Source of the DNA: Okapia johnstoni
Lineage: Eukaryota; Chordata; Mammalia; Artiodactyla; Giraffidae
DNA: 64,000 nt
Assembly (NCBI GenBank): GCA_024291935.2
Contig: CM044307.1
Span: forward strand, 101,499,461 to 101,563,460
Direction of reading: 5' to 3'
The notes below the pieces were generated by a model. The model was given only the letters and a program-made list of their open reading frames with translations. It was not told the DNA's origin and ran no database searches. Each line of letters begins with the position of its first letter. Within the stretch, counting starts at the first letter, position 1. Shown here piece by piece: positions 1 to 12,007 of this stretch. The translations under genes were made by a program, and so were the position numbers.

Positions 1-1225
1 TATACACCACAGAGCTTCAGGACACAGTGCGCCTTCTCTCTGAGTTCAGCATCCAGGTCAGCATCCTTTTCTTCTCAGCCTTCCAAGGCAACATTTCTTG
101 AGACTTCGGGCTTTTCCCTGTTCATCTGGAATGGATGCATCTCAAGATATGTCATTGTGACTCATCTTCCAGGAGATTCCCTACTCTGAATGGACCTCAC
201 TGTTTGTTTTCACTAGATGCTGGCTGATGAACAGTGCTGGAGAAAAATGTAAATAGTTCTACCTTGTTTAGCTATTTTCTAACTCTCCGAACTTCCCTAC
301 AATCTTCTATACCATGTACATCCCTTATTTACACTTCATCAATTTTCCATCGGAAAATTCTGCTCTTACTCAGAACATATTCTACCCCCACTATCATCCA
401 TCTTTGATGTTCTTATTCATTTTACTAATAGCATCAAAGGTATTGATTCGCTTTCCTTCAAAATTTACCCATATCTTTATTTATATCTCAAAACATCCTC
501 CCTCGGGGATGTCACTACCTTTCTGTTTTCAGGAATCTAACTGCTCATTTTTGTTTCAAACTCATGTCTCCTCTAAAACATAGCTCCATCAATTTAATCT
601 ACTTTCTCAAACACTTTATTTTCCTTCTCACTCTTTTGTGTGCATGCACACACACCAACAATCCCACAAATTGTTATAACATTTCAACTGAGGACCTGAT
701 TGGTATATCAACCCTAACTATATTCAAAGTGGAATTGATGTAACGTGAATTCTCCTTTTCTTCCTTACTTTTCTGTACTTGTTCTTTATAATCAGTTGGG
801 GACAAAGCCTCATATTTTTATGTGATTCTTCCTCCCACATCTCCTACATATAATCAAGGCCTATCAATTCAATCTCTGCCATTTGCCCCTTCTTCTTCAA
901 TTTGACTGTCCCCATTTAATTTCAGACTTGCTGCTTCCTATAATAACACCCTAAAGTGGCCTTATCACCCATACTTATCCAGCCTGCCCATCAGTACCAT
1001 CTTTCCACCTGCTTACTTTGATTGAATTGGCTCTAACATACAATTTAGAACCTTTATGTGTTAGCTGTTGAATTTTATTTCCTAAAGGATAAGAATTAAA
1101 TGTGCAGATTTAAGTATCTGCAGCACAGAGGTGATAATGAAAGTTGATGTGTGTAAGAGGTGGCCCAGAATACTCCAGAAGTTTTACTTAATCTTGTGTA
1201 CAAATTTTTAATGAAATGCTAAGCA
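1..1225. other. Unassigned intronic DNA, pyrimidine-rich
   Basis: The plus strand is rich in C and T between about 300 and 1030. An 89-codon ORF here has biased composition and no recognisable domain. Nothing else can be supported. Confidence 0.5.
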
Positions 1226-1350
1226 TTAAAACTACAGATTCCTGGACTGCACCCTAGACTTGGCTGAATCTCCCAAGAGGTGAAGCCTAACAATCTATAC
1301 TTTTAAGCATCTCTCTGATGACTCTCTGTAAATTTTGGGAATGACTGGAC
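1226..1350. mobile_element. MER5-like hAT DNA transposon fragment
   Basis: It contains the CTGGACTGCACCCTAGACTT and GGCTGAATCTCC type of sequence seen in MER5 non-autonomous elements. It is degraded, with no intact ends. Confidence 0.4.
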
Positions 1351-1955
1351 TAGATGACCTAGGAATTTTGATGGCAGGTGATATGTAGCAGAGAGGACAG
1401 GCACACAGTGTCAGAGAGATCCAGAAAGGGGTGGCAGGTGTTTCCTCAGTGGGTGGGCAGCAGATCATCACTGTACAGAGTCTGAGAGAAGGAAATATGT
1501 TCATATCCAGGCAGGTGGTCTCCACCAGGGTGGTCTAGTACCAGGTAAAATGGTCCTGATAATTGGGCGGGAGCTGGGTCTTAGAGAAAGGACAACAAAA
1601 GACAGGACAGAAATTCTGAGATAAATGAGAGGTTTAAGACTCAGAAAACAAGACAGAGGACTCATTATTATTAATCCCACTTGTACTCAAGGTGGCTGCG
1701 TAGTCACAGAAATGAAACAGAAGTTCAACGAGTAGAAAAGAGATACATAATCAAAGTATGTACAACTTGATGTAGAGCCACCTGAACTTAAGGATGGGTC
1801 TTTGTAAAAAAAAAAAATCCTTTAATTAAAGATTTGAATTAGATTTTAACTCAGGATTAAAAGACCACATGAATGGAGGTTGCCAGAATTCTAAACTAAT
1901 GAATTAGACAGGTATTAGACATATTGAACCAAGTATTCTGTACTCCCTTGTCACT
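1351..1955. other. Unassigned intronic DNA
   Basis: I see no recognisable repeat or coding sequence. Confidence 0.4.
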
Positions 1956-1959
1956 AAAG

Positions 1960-2135
1960 ACAATGTTTCTCAAAGTTTGGACTTCCAACTCCCTGCATAA
2001 GAACATACCTGTACATCCCTGAGGCCCCTACTCTAGACCTATGGGATCAGAGTTTAGAAAATAAAACTCACAAATCTTCATTTAAACAAGATAGGTGGGT
2101 GAGACAGTGCTGAAATTTGAGAACCATTCTTTTCC
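1960..2135. mobile_element. MER5-like hAT DNA transposon fragment
   Basis: It begins near TTTCTCAAAGTTTGGACTTC and ends near TTTGAGAACCATTC, the paired end motifs of a MER5-type element. The middle is diverged. Confidence 0.45.
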
Positions 2136-3276
2136 ACTGTATATGTATACCCTTTGCTTGTGGAGACTGTCTTACTTGTCTTTGTTTTACTAACTGTTCA
2201 GAGCAGAGAGACATGGGCATTCTAGGCACTCAGATTTTTGTAAAAGAAATGAATTGTGTTCTCATGAAATTCATGATTTTTCATAAAGGTTTTACTCCAC
2301 TCTGATACATTATGTCCACATTTCCATCAGGCAAAAGTATAGATATTTTCTCCACAGTAAATGTAAAAGTGTTTTCAGCTAAGGAGAGTCATTCATGTGA
2401 AATATGAGTATTAATTGCTGCTTCAAAATATTTAAATAATTTGTCTTTGAAATTAATTTTCAGATCTAATATGTAACTGTATTTATGATTACAATTTTTA
2501 TGAGGTAAATAATTTGCTTTTATCTGAGTTCACATGAATTGTTTGTAGATGAGACACTAGTAAGAACTAGAGATTCGTTGTTCAGAGTGGAAGCAGTTTT
2601 ATAGCTGTTGCAAACTTCTAATTTATGGCGGTCTAAGATTAGTCACAGTGTAAAATCAGCTCTGAGTCACTGACTTTGTACTTATTTTTGACATGAAGTA
2701 AAATCAAATTTGCCTCACGCCCTTGTTGCCTAGTGTATGACCTTAACATTCCTTTCAGAAATTATTGGGTATTTTTCTCAGTGTAAACTTGGTGACATCT
2801 GGGCACAGTTCAACATGCTTCATGATGATTGAATTTATGAGGAGATTAGCGTTCAGTGCCTAAACTGGTTCCATTGTCACAGTCAAACGTGTTGAAATAG
2901 GGTATATATAGATGAAGGCCCCCCAAACCTGGTGATTTTAACAGTATTTTGTGTCCAGGTATATTATATTTACCAGTAAAAATATTATAGCAAGTTCGTG
3001 TGGATACAAGACTTAACTTTTAAAATCTCAAATTGATTCAAAATGCTTACACTTCTCCATATTATTTTCAAATCTTAGTAAATATGGTTATTTACTATTG
3101 AGTTTGAAAAGTGCTTTTTGCTGGAAGTTAGTTTTACAGTTTGGATTTATTCAAAGGTCTTCCAAGTTCAGTAATTTAGAATCAAAAGAGGAAAATAAGT
3201 CATATTCCTTGGATGCCCAAAACATAAATGAAAAAAAGTGAAATATGCAGTCGTGGCTTTTAGGGTGTTCTTTTCA
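2136..3276. other. Unassigned AT-rich intronic DNA
   Basis: No repeat family or coding sequence was recognised. Confidence 0.4.
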
Positions 3277-3286
3277 GCAGTGATTT

Positions 3287-3559
3287 ATTTTTTGTTTCCC
3301 TTTTTAAAATTTTGTTTATTTTTGGCTGTGCTGGGACCTTGTTGCTACTGTCCCTGGGCTTTTTCTAGTTGCAGCATGCGAGGACTTCTCTTGTTGTGGA
3401 GCACAGGCTCTAGGACGTGTAGGCTTCAGTATTTTCCGTGCATGAGCTTAGTTGGCCCACAGCATGTGGGATCTTCCTGGACCAGGGATCAAACCCGTGT
3501 CCCCTGTGTTGGCAGGCGGATTTTTTTTTTTTTACCACCGAGCCACCAAAGAAGTCTCG
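3287..3559 (-). mobile_element. CHR-2-like cetartiodactyl tRNA-derived SINE
   Basis: It is read on the minus strand. The tRNA-like head lies near 3555 (complement of CCAGGGATCAAACCCGTGTC, a B-box-type segment) and the A-rich tail near 3290 (TTTTTAAAATTTTG on plus). A perfect 10-bp target-site duplication, GCAGTGATTT, flanks it at 3277-3286 and 3560-3569. Confidence 0.8.
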
Positions 3560-3569
3560 GCAGTGATTT

Positions 3570-4286
3570 CTTTACTAGTTTTTAATAGTAGGTATTAGGT
3601 ACCTAGAGGAAGTCCACTGAGCTTTCACATATATTAGTGGATCAGCATTGAATAGGAAAGTTTAATTTCCCTCTTTTCCCCCTTCTATTCTTGGTTCTTT
3701 CAAATGTCCCTGTACTGCTTAATAGCATACATGTCAACTCTCAGTCCCCTTACGCAATGCCATGACCACCATTCCCCTAAGAACGCTTTAAGAAATGTGT
3801 TTTTATGTACTTTCTTTGGTACCTTATTTTGTGGATTTCTCTGAGCAGTGTCAAGATGACTGGAAAAAAGTGTGATTATGACAAAATCTGACTTCCATTT
3901 ACCAGCTTTTTTAAAAAATATAATATTTATACAATATAGAAGAAATCAGACCATTCTTAAGTACCATTTAATAGAGTGAATGTAGGTGGTAAAAGTGTTT
4001 CTCAAGGTTGCAAATTAATGTACTAATTCAAAAGTTTATTTTTTCCATTGTCTGCATCCCACTGACATCACTCTCCTCAGCTGACGTGAGAAGTCGAACA
4101 TGCAGGCAAATTGTGTGATCCTGTTTGTTCTTAAGCAAGTGAATTGCCACATTCTACTTACCAGTCAGTAACTGCAGAAAGCACAAAAGCCATTATAATT
4201 GCTTGTCACAGATCAAAGAGAAATAGCTACTATTATTGCTACTTTAATTGAAGTTCAAATGCTTTACAATATATTTCATACAGACT
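3570..4286. other. Unassigned intronic DNA
   Basis: No recognisable repeat or coding sequence between the SINE and the BovB element. Confidence 0.4.
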
Positions 4287-4296
4287 TAAATAGGAT

Positions 4297-5456
4297 TCAG
4301 TTCAGTTCAGCTGCTCAGTCGTGTCTGACTCTTTGCAACCCCATGAACTGCAGCACGCCAGGCCTCCCCGTCCATCACCAACTCCTGTAGTTTACCCAAA
4401 CCTATGTCCATTGAGTCGGTGATGCCATCCAACCATCTCATCCTCTGTTGTCCCCTTCTCCTCCTGCCCCCCATCCTTCCAAGCATCAGGGTCTTTTCCA
4501 GTGAGTCAACTCTTCACATGAGGTGGCCAAAGTATTGGAGTTTCAGCTTCAACATCAGTCCTTCCAATGAACACCCAGGACTGATCTCCTTTAGGATGGA
4601 CTGGTTGGATCTCCTTGCAGTCCAAGGGACTCTCAAGAGTCTTCTCCAACACCACAGTTCAAACGCATCAATTCTTCGGCGTTCAGCTTGCTTTATAGTC
4701 CAACTCTCACATCCATACATGACTACTGGAAAAACCATAGCCTTGACTAGATGGACCTTTGTTGACAAGTAATGTCTCTGCTTTTTAATATGCTGTCTTG
4801 GTTGGTCATAACTTTCCTTCCAAGGAGTAAGCGTCTTCTAATTTCATGGCTGCAGTCACCATCTGCAGTGATTTTGGAGCCCCAAAATATAAGGTTAGCC
4901 ACTGTTTCCACTGTTTCCTCATCTATTTTCCATGAAGTGATGGGACCTGATGCCATGATCTTAGTTTTTTGAATGTTGAGCCAACTTTTTCACTCTCCTC
5001 TTTCACTTTTCTCAAGAGGTTCTCTAGTTCTTCTTTGCTTTCTGCCATAAGGGTGGTTTCATCTGCCTATCTGAGGTTATTGATATTTCTCCCAGCAATC
5101 TTGATTCCAGCTTGTTTCTTCCAGCCCAGCGTTTCTCATGATGTACTCTGCATAGAAGTTAAATAAGCAGGGTGACAATATACACCCTTTATGTACTCCT
5201 TTTCCTATTTGAAACCAGTCTGTTGTTCCATGTCCAGTTCTAACTGTTGCTTCCTGACCTGCATACAGGTTTCTCAAGAGACAGGTCAGATGGTCTGGTA
5301 TTCCCATCTCTTTCAGAATTTTCCACAGTGTATTGTGATCCACACAGTCAAAGGCATAGTCAATACAGCAGAAATAGATGTTTTTCTGGAACTCTCTTGC
5401 TTTTTCAATGATCCAGCGGATGTTGGCAATTTGATCTCTGGTTCCTCTGCCTTTTC
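4297..5456 (-). mobile_element. BovB (RTE-type) LINE, 5'-truncated, 3' half
   Basis: The 3' end lies at the left (the complement of GTTCAGTTCAGCTGCTCAGT). On the minus strand, broken pieces of the reverse transcriptase are readable, including the motifs CIDYAFDCVDHNTLW and VMYGCESWTIK. Stops and frameshifts break it into several ORFs, so it is inactive. A 10-bp direct repeat, TAAATAGGAT, at 4287-4296 and 5457-5466 is the target-site duplication. Position 5457 therefore marks the 5' truncation point. Confidence 0.9.
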
Positions 5457-5564
5457 TAAATAGGATACTTTCCTTAAAAGTGAGCATGAGATGAAAAGTA
5501 TCCTTATACTTGTGGTGTGTTGGACATTTGACCAATATAATACTGATTTAATGCTTACTATGCC

Positions 5565-5685
5565 CAGGCTTCCCTCATAGCTCAGTCGATAAAGAATCTG
5601 CCACAGTGCAGGAGACCCCGGGTCCATGGGGTCACAAAGACTCGGACACGACTGAGCGACTTCACTTTCACTTTCTTTCTTCCGT
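5565..5685 (+). mobile_element. Bov-tA SINE, internally deleted
   Basis: It has the tRNA-type head GGCTTCCCTCATAGCTCAG followed directly by the tail GACTCGGACACGACTGAGCG. The middle of the body is missing. Confidence 0.75.
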
Positions 5686-5689
5686 CAGG

Positions 5690-6265
5690 TACTAATCTAA
5701 TGTTTGCTTAGGTTGCCTGATATAGATCAATAAACTAGCTAACTTTTCTAAATATTCTTTATTGTTGTTCCTCAACATGCTGTGAGAAAATGTCAGTTGT
5801 ACATATCAAAAAACATTCTTCTTTTTATTTGAGCAGTCTTAGATGGTGGGGTTTAGGAAGATCTGAAGTAGAATAAAGGATTGTAATACCAGGGATTAGG
5901 CTGAGATGGAAGCCTATATAGACAGTGTTGTATTGAAGAGGATAGGAAGTGAGATTGAATAACTCAGGTGGACCTTACTCTGTTTTGTGTAATTGTAGCA
6001 GAAGTTTGAATTCAATATTATGGAAAAATGGGAACTTTGCTAAATTTAGAGTAAGAACCAACATACGTTGACTCTGAAAACAGTGATGCTTTTTTGGCCA
6101 TTTTCCTAAACACTGCAATAATCTCTTTAGAAAGATTTATTCGTTACAAATAACTTACTGAATCACCCAAATCATGAAGAATAAAATTCACAGTCATTTT
6201 AATGGCCCACAAGGTCCTTTTACAACCCAGCATTCTCTTCCTAAGTAATGTATGTATCTCCCCCT
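5690..6265. other. Unassigned intronic DNA
   Basis: I see no recognisable element. Confidence 0.4.
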
Positions 6266-6278
6266 TCATCTTTTGAAA

Positions 6279-6591
6279 GTGAAAGTTAAAGTCGCTCAGT
6301 CGCGTCTGACTCTTTGCAACCCCATGGACTATACAGTCAGTGGAATTCTCCAGGCCAGAATACTGGAGTGGGTAGCCTTTCCCTTCTTCGGGGGATCTTC
6401 CAAACCCAGGGATCGAACCCAGGTCTCCCACATTGCAGGTGGATTCTTTACCAGCTGAGCCACCAGGGAAGCCCAAGAATACTGGAGTGGGTAGCCTTTC
6501 CCTTCTCCAGCGGATCTTCCCGATCCAGAGATTGAACCAGGGTCTCCTGCATTGCAGGATTCTTTACCAGCTGAGCTATGAGGGAAGCCCC
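6279..6591 (-). mobile_element. Bov-tA SINE with duplicated tRNA-derived head
   Basis: Read on the minus strand, it has two heads in tandem, each with the tRNA part and the GGGAAAGGCTACCCACTCCA segment, then a single BovA body and tail. A 13-bp target-site duplication, TCATCTTTTGAAA, lies at 6266-6278 and 6592-6604, so the whole 313 bp arrived as one unit. Confidence 0.88.
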
Positions 6592-6604
6592 TCATCTTTT
6601 GAAA

Positions 6605-6865
6605 TTTACCCTCAAATGCTACAGCTTCAAAGAGGACCTGACTTATTTATGATTGAACCTCCTCCCAGCTAGAATTTTCTATCCTTCTCTCCTGCTTTAC
6701 TTTGTATGTGCCATTGTCTGTGGATCTGTCTGTCCTCATTACATTGCATGCTCCATGAGAATAGGAATTTTCCTTTGTACAGTTCACATCTATTTTCAGT
6801 GCCCAGAAATCAGTCTGGCATATAGGGATACTCAATAATTATGTATTATGAAAGAATGAATGAAA
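6605..6865 (+). mobile_element. L2 LINE 3' fragment
   Basis: It carries the typical L2 3' end: CATGCTCCATGAGAATAGG, a GTGCCCAGAAATCAGTCTGG stretch, then TACTCAATAATTATG and GAATGAATGAAAC. Confidence 0.6.
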
Positions 6866-7021
6866 CAATCAATATATAGGCCTAGAAGCGAGATAGAGAC
6901 ACAGTGAATACTCAATATCCATACTTTAGGTGCCTTAAGTAGAAAATTTCAGCCACAAAATATTTTTAGAAAAGTATGTGGTAAATCTTTAAGAAAGGCA
7001 TGTCTTCTGTGATATATTTTT

Positions 7022-8225
7022 AGTTTAACTTTTTATTTTGAGATAGTTATAGATTCACATGCATATATAAGAAATAATATAGAGAAATCCCATGTTTCCT
7101 TTATTTAGTTTCCCCCAATGGAAACATCTCATAAAACTATAATACAGTATCACAGCCACCTTATTTATATCAGTGCAATCAATATAGGGAATATTTCAAT
7201 GAGGATAATTTTTCCCATTACCTTTTTATGGCCACAGTCAACTCCTGCCTACCTTACTTGTACTTGTCATCTTAACCCTCTGACAACTACTAATTTCTTC
7301 TTTATTTTCTGTAATATTATCATTTCAAGAATGCTACATAAAATTATTTTGTAATGAATCATATGGTCATGTAATTTTCTTTGCCAGATTGTTAATATGA
7401 TGGATAACATTGATTGCTTTTCTAATACCAAACAATCCTTTGGTCTTTGGAGTCAACCCCACTTGATCATGGTGTACTTTTTTAATTTATTACTAATTTC
7501 TTTTTGCTCATAGTTTAAGAATTTTTGCATCTAAATTCAAGAGGGATATTGGTCTGTAGTATTGTGGAGGGTTTTTTTTTCCACTGTCTTCGTATAGTTT
7601 TGGTATCAGGTGGCCTCACGGAATGAGTTTGGGAGTATTGCTTCCTCTGCAGCTTTTTGGAATAAGTGTTAACTCTTCTCTAAATATTTGATAGAATTCT
7701 CCTGTGAAGCCATCTGATCCTGGACTTTTATTTGTTGGGAGTTTTTTTAAATTACAGTTTCCATTTCAGTATTTGTAATTGAAAAAGTTTTAGTCGCTCA
7801 ATTGTGTCTGACTTAGTTACTCAGTCATGTCTGACTCTTTGAGATCCCATCGATTGTACCCCGCCAGGCTCCTCTGTCTATGGAAATCTCCAGGCAAGAA
7901 TACTGGAGTGGGTAGTATTCCTTTCTCTAGGGGATCTTCCTGACTGAGGAATTGAACACAGGTCTCCTGCATTGCAGGCAGATTCTTTACCATCTGAGCC
8001 ACCAGGGAAGCCCACTTGTGATTAGTCTGTTCTTATTTTCTATTTCTTCCTGATTCAGTCTTGAAAGATTGTACCTTTCTAAGAATTTGTGCATTTCTTC
8101 TAGGTTGACCGTTTTATCTGTGCATGGTTGCTTGTAGTGGTCTCTCATGATCCTCTGCATTTCTGTGTTGTCTGTTGTAACTTACCCTTTTCTGTTTCTA
8201 GTTTTATTGATCTGAGCCCTCTCCC
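7022..8225 (-). mobile_element. Old L1 LINE, 3' UTR plus part of ORF2, antisense
   Basis: The 3' UTR (TTTTATTTTGAGATAGTTAT, then the CCCCCAATGGAAACATCTC region) lies at 7022-7375. ORF2-derived sequence in antisense follows (GGTCTGTAGTATTGTGGAGG; TTTCTTCCTGATTCAGTCTT). It is heavily degraded and interrupted by the SINE at 7785-8012. Confidence 0.7.
7785..8012 (-). mobile_element. Bov-tA SINE inserted in L1
   Basis: The tail is at the left (CTCAGTCATGTCTGACTC) and the tRNA head at the right (GAGCCACCAGGGAAGCCCA). L1 sequence resumes immediately after it. Confidence 0.88.
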
Positions 8226-8239
8226 TTTTTTTTCATGAT

Positions 8240-8640
8240 GCATCTCACTGTCTTTGTCTAGTTTCAGTATCAGGGAATACTAGCTTAATAATATAAATCT
8301 CTTCTAATTTCTGGAAAAGATTGTGTGTGTGTGTAGTCACTTCAGTCATGTACAACTCTTTGTGACTCTATTCTCACCAGGCTCCTCTGTCCATGAGATT
8401 TTCCAGACAAGAATAATGGAGTGGGTTGCCATTTCCTTCTCCATGGGATCTTCCCAGCGCAGGGGTCAAACTCTCCTCTCTTAAGTCTCCTGCATTGGCA
8501 GGCGGGTTCTTAACCACTAGCGCCCCCTGGGAATTCTTTAAACATTTGGCAGAGTTCTTTAGTGGAACCATCTAGGCATGGAGATATCTTTTCGAGGAGC
8601 TTTAAAATTAAGTTTAAGTCTCTCAGGATGCAAAATTGGA
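8240..8640 (-). mobile_element. Second L1 ORF2 fragment, antisense
   Basis: It repeats the ORF2 region already seen around 7600-7745 (compare GGAACCATCTAGGCATGGAG with the earlier CCATCTGATCCTGG), so it is a separate fragment. It is split by the SINE at 8323-8537. Confidence 0.55.
8323..8537 (-). mobile_element. Bov-tA-type SINE
   Basis: It carries GTCACTTCAGTCATGTACAA at the tail side and GGCAGGCGGGTTCTTAACCA at the head side. A TG run precedes it. It interrupts an L1 fragment. Confidence 0.8.
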
Positions 8641-8689
8641 GCTGAAATTTATATCAAATCAGTTGTAAAAAGTAGTACTTCTAAATGAT

Positions 8690-9185
8690 ACATTTGTCAC
8701 AAAGAAAAGAGAAATAAAAAATACAGTAAACTAAAATGTGTTGAATTGATATGAAATGAAAACACAATATATCAAAATGTGTGAAACAGTTAAAGCAGTG
8801 AAGAGAGGGAAATTTATACCACTAAGTGCATACATTGGAAAAGAGGAAGCATCTCAAATTAATAATCTAACTCTCCTCCCCCCAACTAGAGTCTAGAAAA
8901 AGAAAAGGAAGATCTACTGAAGGATGTGAATAATAAAAATAAGAACAAAAATCAATGAAATAAAAAACAGAAAGCAAGAGGAAAACTCAGTTAAATAAAG
9001 AACTGGTTCTTTGAAAAGATGAAATTGACAAGCTTATAGTGAGCCCAAGAAAGGAAAAAAGTCACAGATTACCAATATTTAGGAATGAGATCATTACAGA
9101 TACTGCAGACATCAAAAGGATAATAAGGGGATAATACCAACAATTTTACACCTTGGATGAAATGAAGTTACCCTTTAAAATCACA
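8690..9185 (+). mobile_element. L1 LINE ORF2 fragment, sense
   Basis: It contains GAACTGGTTCTTTGAAAAGA and GAGAGGGAAATTTATACCAC, which belong to L1 ORF2 upstream of the reverse transcriptase core. No open frame survives. Orientation is opposite to the adjoining L1 pieces. Confidence 0.65.
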
Positions 9186-9589
9186 ATGACCACAGCTCAG
9201 CTAATATGAAATATTAATAGATTCTTTGAATAGTCCTATAATTCCTAGGGATATTAAATTTGTGATGGTTTCCTTTGATAACATTCTGGTAGAGAGAATG
9301 AGAGCACCTCCCCATTACTGCCTTGTTGGGCTAATATTTAATGTTCATGGTTTTAGTTGTACTTTGTGGAGGGAACCAGGTGAATATATTTACTCCATCT
9401 GGAAAGCCTGAAGTTCATATGTGAGGATATGTTGAATATCATGTGTAATACCCTTTTTATCTATATGTTTAAGAATAAGTTATTTAATATGTATGAAGTA
9501 CTCTGCCAGGGGCTACTAGGAAGACTATCACAAAATAAAATTATTTTCTTATCCTTTTAAAATTTAGAATTATATAATCTTAGGTCTTC
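9186..9589. other. Unassigned intronic DNA
   Basis: A 61-codon ORF lies here but has no recognisable features. Confidence 0.4.
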
Positions 9590-9740
9590 ATTAGATTTCA
9601 GAGATAACCCCATCAGTCATTTCATTTTGCAAATTTGGGAAATGAAGCATAGAGGCTTAATATCTACTGAGTTTGCTTTAGCTAATTATTAGCAGAACTC
9701 TTGCAAATCCAGGACTCTTTCTACTATATTATGATACTTC
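9590..9740 (+). mobile_element. MIR-type SINE, degraded
   Basis: TCATTTTGCAAATTTGGGAA, GAAGCATAGAGGCTTAAT and CAAATCCAGGACTCTTTCTA follow the order of a MIR core and 3' region. Confidence 0.5.
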
Positions 9741-10931
9741 ACTTACCTTGGAAATTCACCCAATCATTTGTATTTATTGGAATGAAAATATTTTTCTCAT
9801 TATTTCACAATATCTAAATAGAGTCATTATGGACTAGGGAAATTCAGAAGCATAATATGAATTTCATTAATTTGTGCAGGGATATTTATGTTATAGGTAT
9901 ATTTATATACTTCTATCCAAATATGGATTTAAAATTTAGGAAAACTAATTTTCTATGATCATGTATGTGCTTAACCTATGATACTAAAAATACTATGAGT
10001 TATTAATGTAATAAGATCTATGAAATACTGAAGCCATTCTGGGAAATTTTATAGTTTCTAGACACTTATCACATTTTTTATCCTGGATCAATTCCAAAGG
10101 TGTAATGTTTGCCATTATGAATTTGTGTCATAGGTATCAAATTCTAAATTATAAGTTTAAAAGTACCTTTTAAATGTAATTCCTTTTTGAAAAAAAAAAA
10201 ATGAATCTGAGTTACTCTGCGTAATTCTCCTTGACCCCACTGATGTTCTAATACCTTTCATTAAGTGGACTCCAGGCAACCACTGTTTTCTTCATTCCAG
10301 CTCCAGCTAAAGCCAGCTGTTCTTCAAGCAACATTTTTATTAACTTATTTAGTAACTGGGGCATATCTTATTACCCTATTTTCCATTCCTGTTCTATGCA
10401 GCTGTAGTTGATACTTTTCATAACAGCCTTACATATCAACCTCCTCCTCAATTTCACCTCATTTTTTTCTTATTTTCTTTTACTTCCCTTTTTAAGTAAA
10501 TTATGCATGTATGTGTACATGCAAAAATCCCTCTTCTTTCTTTTTGGTAACCTTTTGACCTAAAAGCTTCAGGAATGTACTCCTTATTTTTATGAGATTA
10601 TAAACTTCAGGGAAAAACATTTACTAATGGTGAAAAAATGCTGAAATGTAGAATAAATGGGTTTTAATGAGAGCACAATTTCATTAACAATATTACATTA
10701 ATTTAGACAATTTAAAAAAATCAGTGCAGTATGAATATAAATAGAAGGCTTTAAACAAATAGTAAGTCGTACAAATTATTGTTAACCTCAACTTAGTGAA
10801 TTTCAAATATTTTTCATGGTATATAAGAAAACAACTTTTGAGGAGAAAGCCATTTTGTAAATATAAGATGTACATGAATAAGAGCCACTCTATGATGAAA
10901 CACTTTCAGAATTCAGATCGAGTAACATCGT
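9741..10931. other. Unassigned AT-rich intronic DNA
   Basis: No recognisable repeat or exon. An A-run lies at 10190-10202. Confidence 0.4.
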
Positions 10932-10995
10932 CTATGGGGTCGCACAGAGTCGGACACGACTGAAGTGGCTTAGCAGCAGTAGCAGCAGCAACATT
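10932..10995 (+). mobile_element. Bov-A SINE 3' fragment
   Basis: It carries ATGGGGTCGCACAGAGTCGG followed by the AGCAGCAGTAGCAGCAGC tail typical of Bov-A2. Confidence 0.75.
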
Positions 10996-11222
10996 TCTTA
11001 GTATATTAATTTTATTATTGTAATTTAAATATTCACTACCCCCTATTCACCGCATCCTTGAATCACCCATTAATTCAGTGCCTGGATACCTTATTATGAA
11101 TTATTACTTTGGAAACAATTGCAGGGTTAGAAAGATAATATAATTCCATATGGATCACAATAATGAAATCTATACCAATTAAAGGATATGGTAAAATCCA
11201 GTAGCTCAATTTTCTGGCATTT

Positions 11223-11428
11223 TTGCATGTGTGAAAGTCACTGAGTCATGTCTGACTCTTTGCAACCCCATGGACTGTAGCCTGACAGGCTCCTCTCTCC
11301 GTGGGATTCTCCAGGCCAGGAGTGAATTGCCATTTCTTCCATCATCGGATCTTCCCAACTCAGGGATCGAACCCAGGTCTCCCACATTGCAGACAGATTC
11401 TTTGCCATCTGAGCCTCCAGGGAAGCCC
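11223..11428 (-). mobile_element. Bov-tA SINE
   Basis: Tail at the left and tRNA head at the right (GAGCCTCCAGGGAAGCCC). The target-site duplication is TTCTGGCATTT / TTCTGACATTT at 11212-11222 and 11429-11439. Confidence 0.9.
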
Positions 11429-11478
11429 TTCTGACATTTATTGCTAATTAAATTGGTCTACTGTAGATGAGATTTTTA

Positions 11479-11780
11479 AACATTTATTATTTTATTTACT
11501 TTTGGCTGTGCTGGGTCTTTGTTGCACAGGCTTTTCTCTAGTTACAATGCATGAGCTTCTCCTTGCAGTGGCTTCTCTTGTAGAGCACAGACTCTATAGT
11601 TGTGACCTATGGGCTGAATAGTTGTGGCTCGCAAGTTCTAGAGCACAGGCTCAATAGTTGTGATGCACAAGCTTTGTTGCCCCATGGCATGTGGAATTGT
11701 CCCGGATCAGGGATCGAATCCTTGTCTTTTGCATTAGCAGGCAGATTCTTTACCACTGAGCTACCACAGAAGCTCTAGGT
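11479..11780 (-). mobile_element. CHR-2-like cetartiodactyl SINE
   Basis: It carries TTGGCTGTGCTGGGTCTTTG near the tail side and GGATCGAATCCTTGTCTTTT in the tRNA-like head. Flanks share AGATTTTT. Confidence 0.75.
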
Positions 11781-12007
11781 AAGATTTTTTTAAAGCCAAG
11801 ATTCTATTAGTAACTTATTAAATATACCAATTCAATATTAATGCTACTATTAATACTAATTAATAATACATTAATATTTGTTATGTATGGCAGCCTAACA
11901 TTTTTAAAGTTTAGACTTGAAATTGAAAACTAATTTTGTGTTTAGGACATTATTACAGAGAAATTATTAACTATGTGAGACATACTCTTTAGAAACTGGA
12001 TAGAATG

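Noticed and set aside
6433..6475. tRNA gene candidates from B-box-like GGATCGAACCC segments at this and other sites
   Set aside because: They sit in SINE heads, lack a full cloverleaf, and recur with SINE bodies attached.
6252..6595. Several overlapping ORFs on both strands with repeated motifs such as GFPGGSAGKESTCN
   Set aside because: These peptides are standard translations of Bov-tA heads and recur at many SINE copies in the window.
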